Assembly (NCBI GenBank): GCA_003116995.1
Contig: BDSL01000059.1
Location: 124,001-188,000 of the forward strand
Direction of reading: 5' to 3'
Source of the DNA: Yamagishiella unicocca
Lineage: Eukaryota; Chlorophyta; Chlorophyceae; Chlamydomonadales; Volvocaceae
Length of the DNA stretch: 64,000 nt
Shown here in pieces: positions 12,102 through 23,100 of this stretch (positions are counted from its first letter, which is position 1; every line of letters starts with the position of its first letter). The notes below the pieces were generated by a model that saw nothing but the letters and a program-made list of their open reading frames with translations, did no database searches and was not told the DNA's origin. The position numbers and the translations under genes were made by a program.

Positions 12102-13875
12102 TGTGCACTTAAGCTGGTTCGCGGTGCGATGCTGCACCGTGCGATAGCCCGTGCGCCCGACTGAGATGCAACAATATTACGTAAATGTGAATTGATCAAA
12201 TGTATGGTATTGAACTTTCAAGTAATAGTAAACTGTAAGGGAGTGACACGCGAGGATGAGGCGGGCGCGGCGTCAGTAAGCGCGTATTTGTATCGCGCCG
12301 ATGCAAATTGGTGCTCAATCCTGCTGCTGTTCAATGGTTTTAAGATCATGTTACCAGGCTGACAAAACTCTTCGTGTGCGTACGGCTACTTCATGCAGCG
12401 TCCCGGCCTCTCTTCGCTCCTCCAGTTCCATAGGTTCCGAATCTATCACCGGTGCGTTCGAATAAATGTCGTGCACCGACGGGCGGGATTGGTTCGGCGT
12501 AGCAGCTGTCGCCCAGCTTCTTTCCCTAATGTGTGAGATAGACACCTGAGGGCATTGTCACGTTGACGCCGCCGCAGCATCCTCAACATTGCTTCTCGCT
12601 TGTAAAAAGCTGTCAGTTGTCATCAAAGCAGCGGTCGGAAAAGCCCTACCACGGCTTCAGCGACCGATGCTCGACTAGTGAACGCTTCTTAGCCGTGCCT
12701 GCTTCATGTTATTGCGCTTTGGGCGCTGCAAATCTGCTACTCGCATTACATGCTAACGGAGATGGTTCGCCGTCGTTCAGCTGTGTTCCGTTTGAAAGTC
12801 ACGTTTTGGCAACATAAGAGGCTAAACCACTTGTAGTACTCCTATCGGTGTGGACCCGGCGAAAAGTCAGTCACCGAAGCCTTTGAGCGAACCTCTTTTC
12901 CGTGGGATTCGTCGGCAAAAATTGGATAAAAGTATGAACTACACGCTTACGGAAGGCCCACGGGTCCGGAGTGCAACAGGCGTTAGGCTCGCGCAGGTGA
13001 TTTAGCTTTCCAAAAGGCGCTGACAGGGAAGGCAACCACGGCAAGAAGTTATTCTCATTGGATGTCATTGGCTAGCCGGAAATGTGTGGCGAAACTGGAA
13101 TGATAGTTATCCTCCATTCATGACATCCCGTGGTATTCGAAAGACAGATTGTCGACATCGCCTTGTAAGATTTTCCCTTTGGGGCGGTAAATGTGTTTGG
13201 AACCGGTTGAAACTTGGTTTGGCGCCCACTTATGCTTCAATTATAAATAAAACGCATTGAAACGCGTAGCATTCACGGATTATTCGCTAAACACAGGGTT
13301 GTATGGGCTCCATTATGCAGTGGCTATCCCTTCTGTCCTACAGCTATGATTCCTTCCGCCTTCGACACAGGTATGCGTTTGCCACGTAGGACAGCATATT
13401 CAAAAGGGAGTAGATAATTCAAGCACTTAAAGATCTGAAACATACGTCTTGTGTAAGATGCTTGATCGGCTCCTGTCGCCTGACGCTCCGGGAAGACGCT
13501 ATTTTTTGGTTGGAAGTCGTACCACGCAAGAGTTCTGTCACTGCAAAACAACCCACGCGCAAGCTAGGCCAGTAAAATATAAACTCGTAATTGTTGTCCC
13601 TGCGTGGTAAGATGGTGTTTGGTGCACCAAACCACAAAAAACGGTTGCGGTAACTGCTGTACCAAAAGGCGCCAGTAGCAGGCTTCCTTTAAATAAGTTA
13701 ACGTTCAAACGATATGCGCTTTCTTATCTTTTTTCATCGAAGGGTGCTGCTGTGTTGCCTAGCCTCCTGTGTCATCTTTGGAGTTGTCATCATTCCATTA
13801 ATTCAAGGCGTATCTGAATATAACAAGAAAATTGGAATTGAGCATATGTGAGGGTTGCCTATTACATACCTGATT
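12102..13875. other. lower-GC intergenic DNA
   Basis: Markedly richer in A+T than the flanking genes, with only short, unconvincing open frames. It may hold the promoter and 5' UTR of the minus-strand secreted protein next to 12101. Nothing else recognised. Confidence 0.5.
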
Positions 13876-14313
13876 ATGGACGTCCCCGAAGGCGGAAGCC
13901 CGGCTATCGGCACAGCTGCCACCGACGATTGCCCTAGCGTACAGACTTGTGCGGCCGTATGCGCTGATGACTTGAGGGAGCCGCTGGGGTCCGAAGGAGG
14001 CGATGTCCAAGCGGACGCTGACAATGACGCCATGCAGCAAGCAGAAAACGAAGACCTTACGGGGCAGCACAGCTGCCCCAGCACTGCCAATGGCGCCGAG
14101 CCTGCATTCGATGTCGCGCTTATAGCTGGAGAGGGGGCTCTGGCGCGCGCGCTGGAGGGAAACGCGGAGCCGTACCCCGAGCTCCCGGAAACGGAGGAGG
14201 AGCGAGACACGTTCGAAGAGGAATTCCAACGCGCGCTGAAGGAAATGGGCACGCCGGAAGCATTGCCGCCCGCTGACAGTGAGGAAGCGGCGGCCACTGA
14301 TGAGGCTGTATGA
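13876..14313 (+). CDS. acidic hypothetical protein or last exon
   Basis: An open frame of 145 codons from ATG 13876 (the frame is open slightly upstream) to a TGA. The product is strongly acidic (PELPETEEERDTFEEEFQR) and ends in AATDEAV. The third codon position is fairly GC-rich, which favours this strand, but the two other-strand frames are also open, so coding status is uncertain. There is no signal peptide, membrane segment or known motif. It may be the terminal exon of a gene starting in the lower-GC DNA upstream. It stops ~90 bases before a 26-bp minisatellite. Confidence 0.35.
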   Translation: MDVPEGGSPAIGTAATDDCPSVQTCAAVCADDLREPLGSEGGDVQADADNDAMQQAENEDLTGQHSCPSTANGAEPAFDVALIAGEGALARALEGNAEPYPELPETEEERDTFEEEFQRALKEMGTPEALPPADSEEAAATDEAV

Positions 14314-14395
14314 AGGCCTCGTCAGAGCGCAGTTAGCGCCAGTCAGCGCGGTCAAACCCGGTTACGATGACACCTGCGGGCCCCAAATCGCCGCG

Positions 14396-14652
14396 CTGGG
14401 GCTCTGAGGGGGGTCAGCACGCTGGCGCTCTGAGGGGGGTCAGCACGCTGGGGCTCTGAGGGGGGTCAGCACGCTGGGGCTCTGAGGGGGGTCAGCACGC
14501 TGGGGCTCTGAGGGGGGTCAGCACGCTGGGGCTCTGAGGGGGGTCAGCACGCTGGGGCTCTGAGGGGGGTCAGCACGCTGGGGCTCTGAGGGGGGTCAGC
14601 ACGCTGGGGCTCTGAGGGGGGTCAGCACGCTGGCGCTCTGAGGGGGGGTGCG
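14396..14652 (+). repeat. 26-bp minisatellite, 10 copies
   Basis: GCTCTGAGGGGGGTCAGCAC begins each unit and recurs every 26 bases from 14401 to 14635. Copies differ only at one G/C position (GCTGGGG or GCTGGCG). Confidence 0.95.
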
Positions 14653-14924
14653 TTTGCTGGTTAACTACTGTCGCACGCGAGGCGCCGATTGGGCCGTGTT
14701 CCGGATCCAGGCGGGCGGGGGGGAAGGTGCAAGGCGTTCCTAGCCTGGTGCAGCGCGAATGGCAGATTGTAGTGTTGCCGGTGGCCAAAGCCGTGGTGAT
14801 CGTCCAGTATTGGCGGGCTTGGCGCGGACAGTGGTGGTACAGCATTGGCGCTAAGTCACGGCTTCACAAGTGTCTCCAGCCTGCTGCTGCCAGGAACCTG
14901 CAGCGCCTGGCAATGAGTGGTCTG

Positions 14925-15037
14925 AGTCCCGGTACGAGGCCCGTTACGAGGCCCAGTACGAGGCCCGTTACGAGGCCCGGTACGGGACCCGGTACGAGGC
15001 CCAGTACGAGGCCCGGTACGAGACCCGGTACGAGCCG
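14925..15037 (+). repeat. 12-bp minisatellite
   Basis: About nine imperfect copies of TACGAGGCCCGK. The array stays open in one frame and would encode repeated RYEA, but no gene structure surrounds it. Confidence 0.85.
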
Positions 15038-16020
15038 AGGCCGCAGCCACCCCAGATGCTGCCAGCTCCGCGGTTCACCTCGTGGGCCTTGCGCCAGCTG
15101 GCTGTGCGGGTGATATAGAAACGCTGTGTGTGCGTGCAGAGAGCCAGACGGGACTGTGTGCGAGGGCAGTGTGAGGGCAGGTCCGCGGGGCCGGGTGGAG
15201 TGAGCACGGTCTTGGTTGCGTCCGTAGCTGGCCAGGGCTGGTTGGGAGGTGCAGGGTGAGGTCGACCTGGGAAGGGGGGAAAGCCCGTGTCCGGGGGTAG
15301 CGCGGTGATCCCGCATGCTGCTGCAGACGATGAAGGCAAAAAGGGTCCCGGGAGGCGGCGGGCGAGTGGGAGCGGGAGGCGGCGGGCGAGTGAGGGCAGT
15401 TCGTACAGCACCCCGGCGGGTTCGTGATAGTGAAGAGCACTGCGACCATGCGGTGTGCAGTCGTGCCATACGTAGCTGTTATAGTTGAGATTATCGGACG
15501 CAAAGTGTTGCGTGTTATGGCGTGGAGTTCTGTGGGTAGGTTGAATGTGTTCCACACGCGGCGCGGTGTGGCGTCTCCACAGCTTCCGCCCCCTGGCCTC
15601 CCCACCGTCCACCACAAAGGCGTGTGAGCACTAACTGCACGGCAGAAGGCGAGAACATGGCAGAAGTTGCACCTCCCAAACATCGGGCCGCGATTGAGGC
15701 ATGCAGGAAACTCACTCTGCAACGTGACTGATCCCCTTCTAGGAACTGAGAACACTCTAGGTTCAGGAGCTTCCGTTGCTCCTGCCTTACTTGCCACATT
15801 TTGCCTGTAAGCAGTTTACGCGTTTACTCCTCAGGCGGACAGCTGGGACACACGCAGGTCCAACGAGCTTGCTTGTGTAGCTCCCGGGGAGGGGCGGAAC
15901 GACTCATCTTCACCCAGCATCAATGTGTTGATGTTAGTTTCCTTTATAATATTTCATACCAGCGTACTGAAGTATTGGATTGTTGCCCTGAGTCCGGAAT
16001 AGAGTTTGCGACTGACGGAC
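15038..16020. other. intergenic DNA with the probable 5' UTR of the four-helix protein gene
   Basis: No supported gene. The last ~100 bases are AT-rich and precede the ATG at 16021, so they are likely the promoter and leader of that gene. Confidence 0.45.
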
Positions 16021-16446
16021 ATGACAAACACGGCCAAGGACATCCTCTACATTTCACACGTCTTCATCGAGGGATGTACTGGCCTGGCTATGCTTTTCGA
16101 CCCTCGACGTCTGTTCCCTGCAGTTGCAGCTGTGGGCTCTGCGGAAGTGGACATGGTACTCCGAGGAATCGGCGTCTGCCATATTGTGCTATGCATCCTG
16201 TACATCAAGCACTTGGGACCAGTCAATTCGTTCGTTTCTGGGCAGATGGTCGCCGCGCTGTTCACGCTCCAGCATCTGGCTTCCGTGGGCATCGTGTCAT
16301 ACAGCTATGCTTATGGAGGTGCTCGTGACTGGGGAATCCTATCCCTGTCGCTGCATGTATCCTGGGGAATGGGTATGCTCCTCGCGGTGGGGTGGAGAGA
16401 CATAATAGCCGGGTTACTCCGGCCGCTGAACGGAGTGAAGCACTGA
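16021..16446 (+). CDS. four-helix integral membrane protein, function unknown
   Basis: An intronless frame of 141 codons from ATG 16021 (MTNTAKDILYISHVFIEGC) to TGA. Four hydrophobic segments are visible at about residues 8-28, 45-66, 75-97 and 104-126, joined by short loops, with a basic end (PLNGVKH). No signal peptide is separate from helix 1. The size and four-helix plan resemble several small DUF-type membrane proteins, but I do not recognise the family. An in-frame alternative start lies five codons upstream without ATG. A TGTAA signal lies 270 bases downstream. Lack of introns is unusual beside its neighbours. Confidence 0.65.
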   Translation: MTNTAKDILYISHVFIEGCTGLAMLFDPRRLFPAVAAVGSAEVDMVLRGIGVCHIVLCILYIKHLGPVNSFVSGQMVAALFTLQHLASVGIVSYSYAYGGARDWGILSLSLHVSWGMGMLLAVGWRDIIAGLLRPLNGVKH

Positions 16447-16715
16447 CTGTTGAGTATACTAGGATTAGCACCTTAGTTAAGCGATGCGGCGAACATATAT
16501 CTCCAACACCTGGTGCAACATAGCACCAGGTCTCGGAGCATGGTGCCGCTTCCATACTGGAAGCTTGTCGGCTGATTTCGAGGTCCTGAATGTACCTTTT
16601 GCACCTTTAAACGTTAGGTGATGTCATTAGCGGCCTAAGTAATATTCTACTTGTCCGCCGTAGCCGCCAGGCGCCATCTCCGTAAAGGCGAGGCGACAAA
16701 GCCCTCGCCAGTGCG

Positions 16716-16720
16716 TGTAA
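16716..16720 (+). terminator. candidate poly(A) signal TGTAA (four-helix protein gene)
   Basis: TGTAA lies 270 bases after the stop at 16446 and before the SEN1-like gene starts. Confidence 0.4.
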
Positions 16721-17192
16721 CACTAGCGGATTAGCTTACTTGTAATATCCGGCCCGGACGGGCGCTACCACCTGGTGGCCTCAGCGCGCCCTCCGGAGCG
16801 CGTCGAGCGGCTGTAACAACAAGCTCCCAAGCAAAACGCACCTCTCCCACACGGTCCCTCCTCCGCGGCCGCCAGCCACTCGCCCCCCCGCAACGCAGCC
16901 TCCCAGCCGCGGGGCCTCCGCGGCGCTCGCGCTCGCGGCAGCCGCCCCCCGCCCAGCCGGCCCCCCCCCCATCTGCCGCCACCCCAGCACCCGCAGCAGC
17001 CTCTAGCCCCCAGCTTACACCCCAGCCTCGCGCTGCCGCCAGCCCTCACCCTACATCATCCCCACTTGGGCGCCACCACCGCATCCCTGTTTGCTGCCGC
17101 CGGGCGGCCCTAGCTGGGCTATAGCCTAGCCGTACCAACAGCAACCCGAGCAGCCGCTGCGGCGGCCGCGCGCCGCCGCCGCCGCCGCCGCC

Positions 17193-20100
17193 ATGGTCGA
17201 TTCCGTCGCCTCTCAGCACCAGCTGCACAAGATCCTGCTGTCGTGGGACTACTTCGCGCTGTGGAAGCGGTGCGAGGGGGGGGGCGGAGTGCACGAGGAG
17301 CTCCGGCACGTGCCGCAGACGTTTGCGAGCGTCAAGGTGCGAAGAGGCGGCGAGGGGGTGTATAAAAACGAGGGCGGCGAGGGGGGCATGAAGACCCGGT
17401 GACACGACATGGGTGGTCTTGCTGGCGCATGGTCTTCGAACACGTGGTTGCGGGCGCATGCGGGGAATGGAATGGGGGGGAAGGGAGGGAGGGAAGGGAA
17501 TACCCATGTACACGACGGAGGAGGAGGAGCGAAAACGGGGAACGGGGAGGGAGGGAAGGAAGGGGAGGGAAGGGGAGGGAAGGGGAGGGAAGGGGAGGGA
17601 AGGGGAGGGAAGGGGAGGGAGGGGAGGAGATGCCGGAAGGCCGGTTGCCCGCTCGAGGTGGTTGCCCGCTCGAGGTGGTTGGAGCGGGGGTGGTTGGAGC
17701 CGGGGTGGTTGGAGCCGGGGTGGTTCGAGCCGGGATGGCTGCTTCCCGCTGTCTCTTGCCGGGAGGTAGGGCTGTGTGCGCCATGAGGCACTGCGCGGCA
17801 TAGGTGCGGGTGATAGGGGCTGAACGGCATGTACGGCATCACTCGGGGGTAGGAGCCACCGACCCACGGGTCCAACTTGCCTCCTCGGCCTGACACTCCG
17901 TTACGCTTCCCTCCCACTCTCCCTCGGCCCTCCTCCCCTGCCCCTCCGCCTGCCGCTGCCGCTGCCCCTGGCCCTGGCGCCCACCAACCACCAACCACCA
18001 ACCACCGCCCTACCCTCCAACCCACCCAACCACCGCCACTCCCACCAGGAGTACCAGTCCATCATGGAGCCGTTGCTGCTGGAGGAGTGCTGTGCCCAGA
18101 TCATGCGGGGGGTGGAGGAGGGCGAGGTGATGACGCCGCATCCGGCAGTGGTGGCCAGCCACGAGCACGTGAGGGGGCGGGAGGGGGGCGGGAGGGGGGC
18201 GGGAGGCGCGGGTTTGGTGGTTTCGGGGCGGGATGGGACCGGCGGGAGGGACGGGGTGAGACCGGAGGGATACTCGCGGGGGAGGGGGGGGGGCGCACAT
18301 GCACGTGCGCGGATGGACGACTCGCGCCGCGTCCATCACCACCTTTGTACGACGTCTGACGTCATCCCTTCCCGCCCAACCCGTACGGCACGCAGCGAGA
18401 CGACTTCTTGATCGTGCGGCTGGTGCTCCAGGTAGGGGCGTTGTGGTGGTGGGAGGGGATTCAGGGCGGTAAGGATGCAGGGCGCGTGATTCGCAGACGT
18501 CTGTCCCCCCCCCCCGACAAATTGACGAGAGCGTGGGAGGCCTTGGGCTGGCTTCCAGCTTTTGCCCTAGGAGCCGAAGCGTGGGTAACGGAGGATGTGG
18601 CGGTTGTGCGCACGTGCACGAGGGTACGGCGGGATTGTGGAGCCAGCCAGCCCCTAGGTTCGCGAATATGCTCGGGTGGGGGGGCCCTTTGGAGCCGTCC
18701 TTTGGAGCCGTCGTTTGGGCCCAGCCGTCGCCTGACCTGAAATAAACAACTGATCTTTGCCTCGTGCATCCACCACGCTTTGCCGCACCCTCAATCCCGT
18801 GCCGCTGCTGCTGCTGCGGCGGCGGCGGCGGCGGCTGCCGCTGCTTCCCTCCCCTCCCGTCCCCTGCCCTCAACCTGCTACTGCCGCTGCTCCCTCCCCT
18901 GCTGCTGCTGCTGCTGCTGCTGCCAGGCGGGCGTCACTGAGGGCTACACCGACAACGACCTGGTGCTTATCTGCAAGGAGAACCCCGAGGCGAGTGAGAG
19001 AGGCGGGAAAGGAGGGAGGAAAAACGGCCAACCGACAGAGGGAAAGAGGCCTCGTCGCCCTCCTCCTCCCATAGCCTCTCGCGCTGAGCCCCCTCCCCCC
19101 CATATACACACACACCCTCCCCCCCACACACCCCCTGCCTCCAGGCGGAGAACGTCAACACCAGCCTGCACGCTATGGGCTTCTGCGACTCCCATGAGGG
19201 GCCGCAGGTGGGGCTGGGGGGGAGAGGGTTTGGAGGGGGGAGAGGAGGGGGGGGAAGGAGGTGGGGAGAGGCCCCATCACATGCCCTTCATAAGGCCCCA
19301 TCACATGCCCTTTCGTTCCTCCGTACTCCCCTCCCCTGCGCCTCTCCTCCCTCCCCGGCTTGCTCCTAACCCGCCCTCCTGCCCCCCCTCCTGCCCCCCC
19401 TTCCTGCCCCCCCTCCCTCCTGCCCCCCCCCACCACCAGGTCCTCCGCATCAAGTTCCACTTGTCGCCGACCAGCCAAGCGGGGGGCGCGCAGAGGTACG
19501 GCATGTGGCTGGGGAAGTTGGCAGTTGGAGGAAGCCCGGAAATTGATGTGCGGGGGACTCTTCACGGGTAGGACGCGTTGGGGACCTTCTCTAGAGGTGG
19601 TCTGGACACTGCGAAGGAGGTGGTCTGGACACTGCGAAGGAGGTGGTCTGGACACTGCGAAGGAGGTGGTCTGGACACTGCGAAGGCGGCGCTTATCCGA
19701 CGGAGTGGATCCTTTCCCCTGCAACCTTTGGGGGTTGCAAAACCCTAATCCCCTCTAACCCCCCTTCATCTGCCTTTCTGCAACCCCTTTCATCCGTCCG
19801 TCTGTCCCCCTTATCCGCTGCACCTCCGCTGTGTCCCCTGCCTCTCAGAGCCAAGGCCATGTCCGCCGGCCTCACCACGCCGTCCTCCTGCTGGTGGCTG
19901 CTGCGCCTCGGCAACATCTCCACGATCACTCGCGAGTGGACGGCCCTGCAGCATGCGCACATGGTGCCCTTCATGGACATCCTCATCAGCGGTGGGTGCG
20001 TGTGTGTGGGGGGGGTGAAGATATTTTGACGAAGGGGGGGGGTGTATGCAAAACAGAACCGATTACTCGAGGGGAGGGCAGGGCGGGGGGAGGAGGGGAA

Positions 20101-23100
20101 GGAGGGGGGGCGCCAGGGCGGGGCCAGGGGGGAACTAACGCGGCGTCGGGGTTAGTGTCGTGTCGTGTCGTGATCGAGGAGAGCGCCGTGGCTCACGTGC
20201 GTGCATGTGCGCATTCGTTTGTTCGTTTGGGGGAGATTGGCAAGCAGCAAAACCCTGGAATTACCCCCCCCCCACCCACCCGCGCCGCCTTGCCCCTCCC
20301 CCCTCTGTCTCCCTCCCCCCACAGCCAAGTCCCGGGCCGCTCCCGCCAGCAAGCACCTGGACATCCCCCCCGGCATGAGGACCGCCATGGAGCGGGAGTG
20401 CAACCCGTCGCAGGTGGGGCCGGGGTCTGATTTGATCCAGGGAGGGAGGGTGTAACCCCCTGTCGGCCCTCCCCTTTTCGTGGCACTTGGGTTACACCGG
20501 CGTGCCCCCCCCCCCTTCCTGCCCCCTCCCCCTCCCCCCCTCCTGCCCCCAGATGTCCGCCCTCCAGGCCGGGCTGGACGGCACCCCAGTGGTGCTCATC
20601 CAGGTGTGTGCGGATCTGGATCTGGATCTGGATCTGGATCTGGATCTGGATGTGCATGTTTGTCTGGTGAAGCAGCCACGCGGGCAGTACGGGAGCGCGG
20701 AAGTAGCAGGGATCCCACTGGGGCATCACCCGGGGGCAGTGTGGGGTCATCTTTGCGGGTTTTAGAATACGTGTTTGTCCCACCACACCAGCCCAGACGT
20801 ACCTAGGTACTCCCACTTCCGCCCAACACGTGTACCGCCGCCGTCCCGCCCCCCTCCCCCCGCCCCTCGGTTCCCTAGTCCTTGCCGACCCATCCAGGGT
20901 TCTCCTCACATAACCCTATCCACCCCTCCACCCCTCCACCCCCCAACCCCCCTGGACCGTCACCTTCACCGCCCTCGGTTTGTCGGCCGTGGATTCGCGG
21001 ATTCTCTTATCACCCCCCCCCCCCTCCACAGGGCCCTCCTGGCACAGGCAAGACCCGCACCATCCTGAACCTGCTGTCCGTCATCATGAACTCCGCACAC
21101 AAGGCCAGCATCGCCCTCATGAACAGTGTGGCGGCGGCGGGGGGTGGCGACAGGCTCGCAGGTGAGTCGGGTTTGGCAGGTACGACACGGCACGAGGCCC
21201 AGCGTCCCCCCCTCCAGTTTCTGCCCTCCGTTTCCTACGTCGTGGAACCGGGTCTCCTCGCCGCCACCCCCAGCCGCGGACCACATCTTGCCCACAACCC
21301 ACCACTCGCATCACCGCCTCCCCCTCCCCCTTGTTGTTTTGTTCCAAACCCCGCCCTGATTTCCCTCTTCTCCCCACCCCCGGTTCCCGCCCCACGCCCC
21401 GTCCCTTCCCGGCCCACTCGGCCCGCCGCGTCCCCCTTCCCAACCCCCCGGGTGAAAACACACACGCACGCACACGACGATGCAAGCGTCTGGCGTGGCT
21501 GCGCTGCTGCCGCCGTCCCCGGCGGACCGCGACCGTTTGTGGTCGTCCCTGTGCCCCTGGCTGGATGGGAACCTGCTGCCGGGGGGGGCCACCGGCAACA
21601 CCCGCGATGACGTCACGCCGTACGACCCGATCCCGCTGGGAGCAGGTATGGCCAGCCACGGGATCCAAGCCCCCAGCAGCCCCCAACCCACCCCCTCGAG
21701 AAGCCCTCGCTTCCTTTGCCAAATAGCCAAGCTGCCCCTCCCCCCCCTGGAGGTATTCTCTCCCAGCCATATGTTCGTACTTTCACCTTGCGAGCTCTCT
21801 CTTCTCCCCTCTCTGTGGCATTCTCGTGTCCGTGTCCGTGTTTTCGTGCTCGTGTTCGTGTCCCGGTCCGTGTCCGTGTCCGTGCGTGCGCTACGACTCC
21901 CTCTCCCCGCACTTCCCCCTCCCCCGCGTCAAGCTCTTCGTGTCCCGTCACATCACGTCCTGTCGGCTCCGGTCCCGGTCCCCCCCCCGCCCCAGGCGTC
22001 CACGACGACTGCTTCGGGCTGCTCCGGCGTGTCGTACCGCACCGCCTGGGCCGCAACGTGGGCCCCAAGGCGCACGTGCTCGTGTGCGCACCTTCCAACA
22101 GCGCGCTGGACGAGATCGTGATGCGGTACGGCAGGGGCACCACGTGTGCGTCGTACAGCTAACCTCCCCTCCCCCCCCCCACACAGGGGGGAGGGGAGGT
22201 CTCGTTGCGTAAACCGGTTTTTATACACCCCCCACACAGGACACACACACCCAGTCTGCCTGCCGTACCCTGCCATACCCCAGCCGTACCCCTGCCGTAC
22301 CGTGCTAATCCCACGATTCGACACTAACCCAGCACACGCTGACTCACGCGCCACTCACGCGCCACGCTTTCGGCTGTCCATTGTTTTCGTGGAGTGGAGG
22401 GGAGTTTCGCGGCTTTAGCGGGAAACGGAAAACTTAGAACACGCGTCCCTGCGCGCTTCTTTCCGTGCAGTATTCTTCGCTCGGGCCTCATGGACAAGGA
22501 CGGCGCCACCTTCGCTCCCTCGCTCGTCCGAGTGGGCGTCCGCAGCCACCACAGCGTGGCCGCCGTGTCGCTGGACAACATCGTGGACTCGAGGCTGGGG
22601 GGCGGGGACAAGGTGCGTGTGGGCGTGTGTGTGTATGTGTATGGCGGGGAGGGGGAGGGGAGGGGGAGAGAGGCGGCGGCCTGGAGGCAGCCTGGGGGCG
22701 GCCTGGGGGGCCAGAAGGCAGAGGAGACACACGGGGCCAACAGGCAACCGGCAGATGGCTCGCTTGCTCATGTTTGGGTGACGTACCGCGTCAGCGTCGG
22801 TAGCGTCTCGTCGTACAAAACACACACACTCCACCACAACCACCACAACCACCACAACCACCAGAACCACCACCGCAACCACGACCACGACCGCCACCCA
22901 CCCATACACACTATCTTCGCTCCCCCCGCGTTCCCCCCTTGCCGCCCCGCGGACGCAGGGGAGCAAGTCCGGCGGCGGTGGCGCCCAGGAGCGGGACCGC
23001 ATGCGGGTCGCCATCCTGGACGAGGCCAACATCGTGTGCTCCACACTGTCATTCGCGGGAAGCTCGGTGTTCTTCAGGCTGAGGTGGGTTACAGAAAAGA

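Noticed and set aside
14396..14652. Regular short repeats as a CRISPR array
   Set aside because: Units are contiguous with no spacers, and the context is a nuclear plant-type genome; same for the 44-bp array at 28969.
14870..15118. Frame encoding repeated RYEA
   Set aside because: Produced by the 12-bp minisatellite; no gene structure around it.
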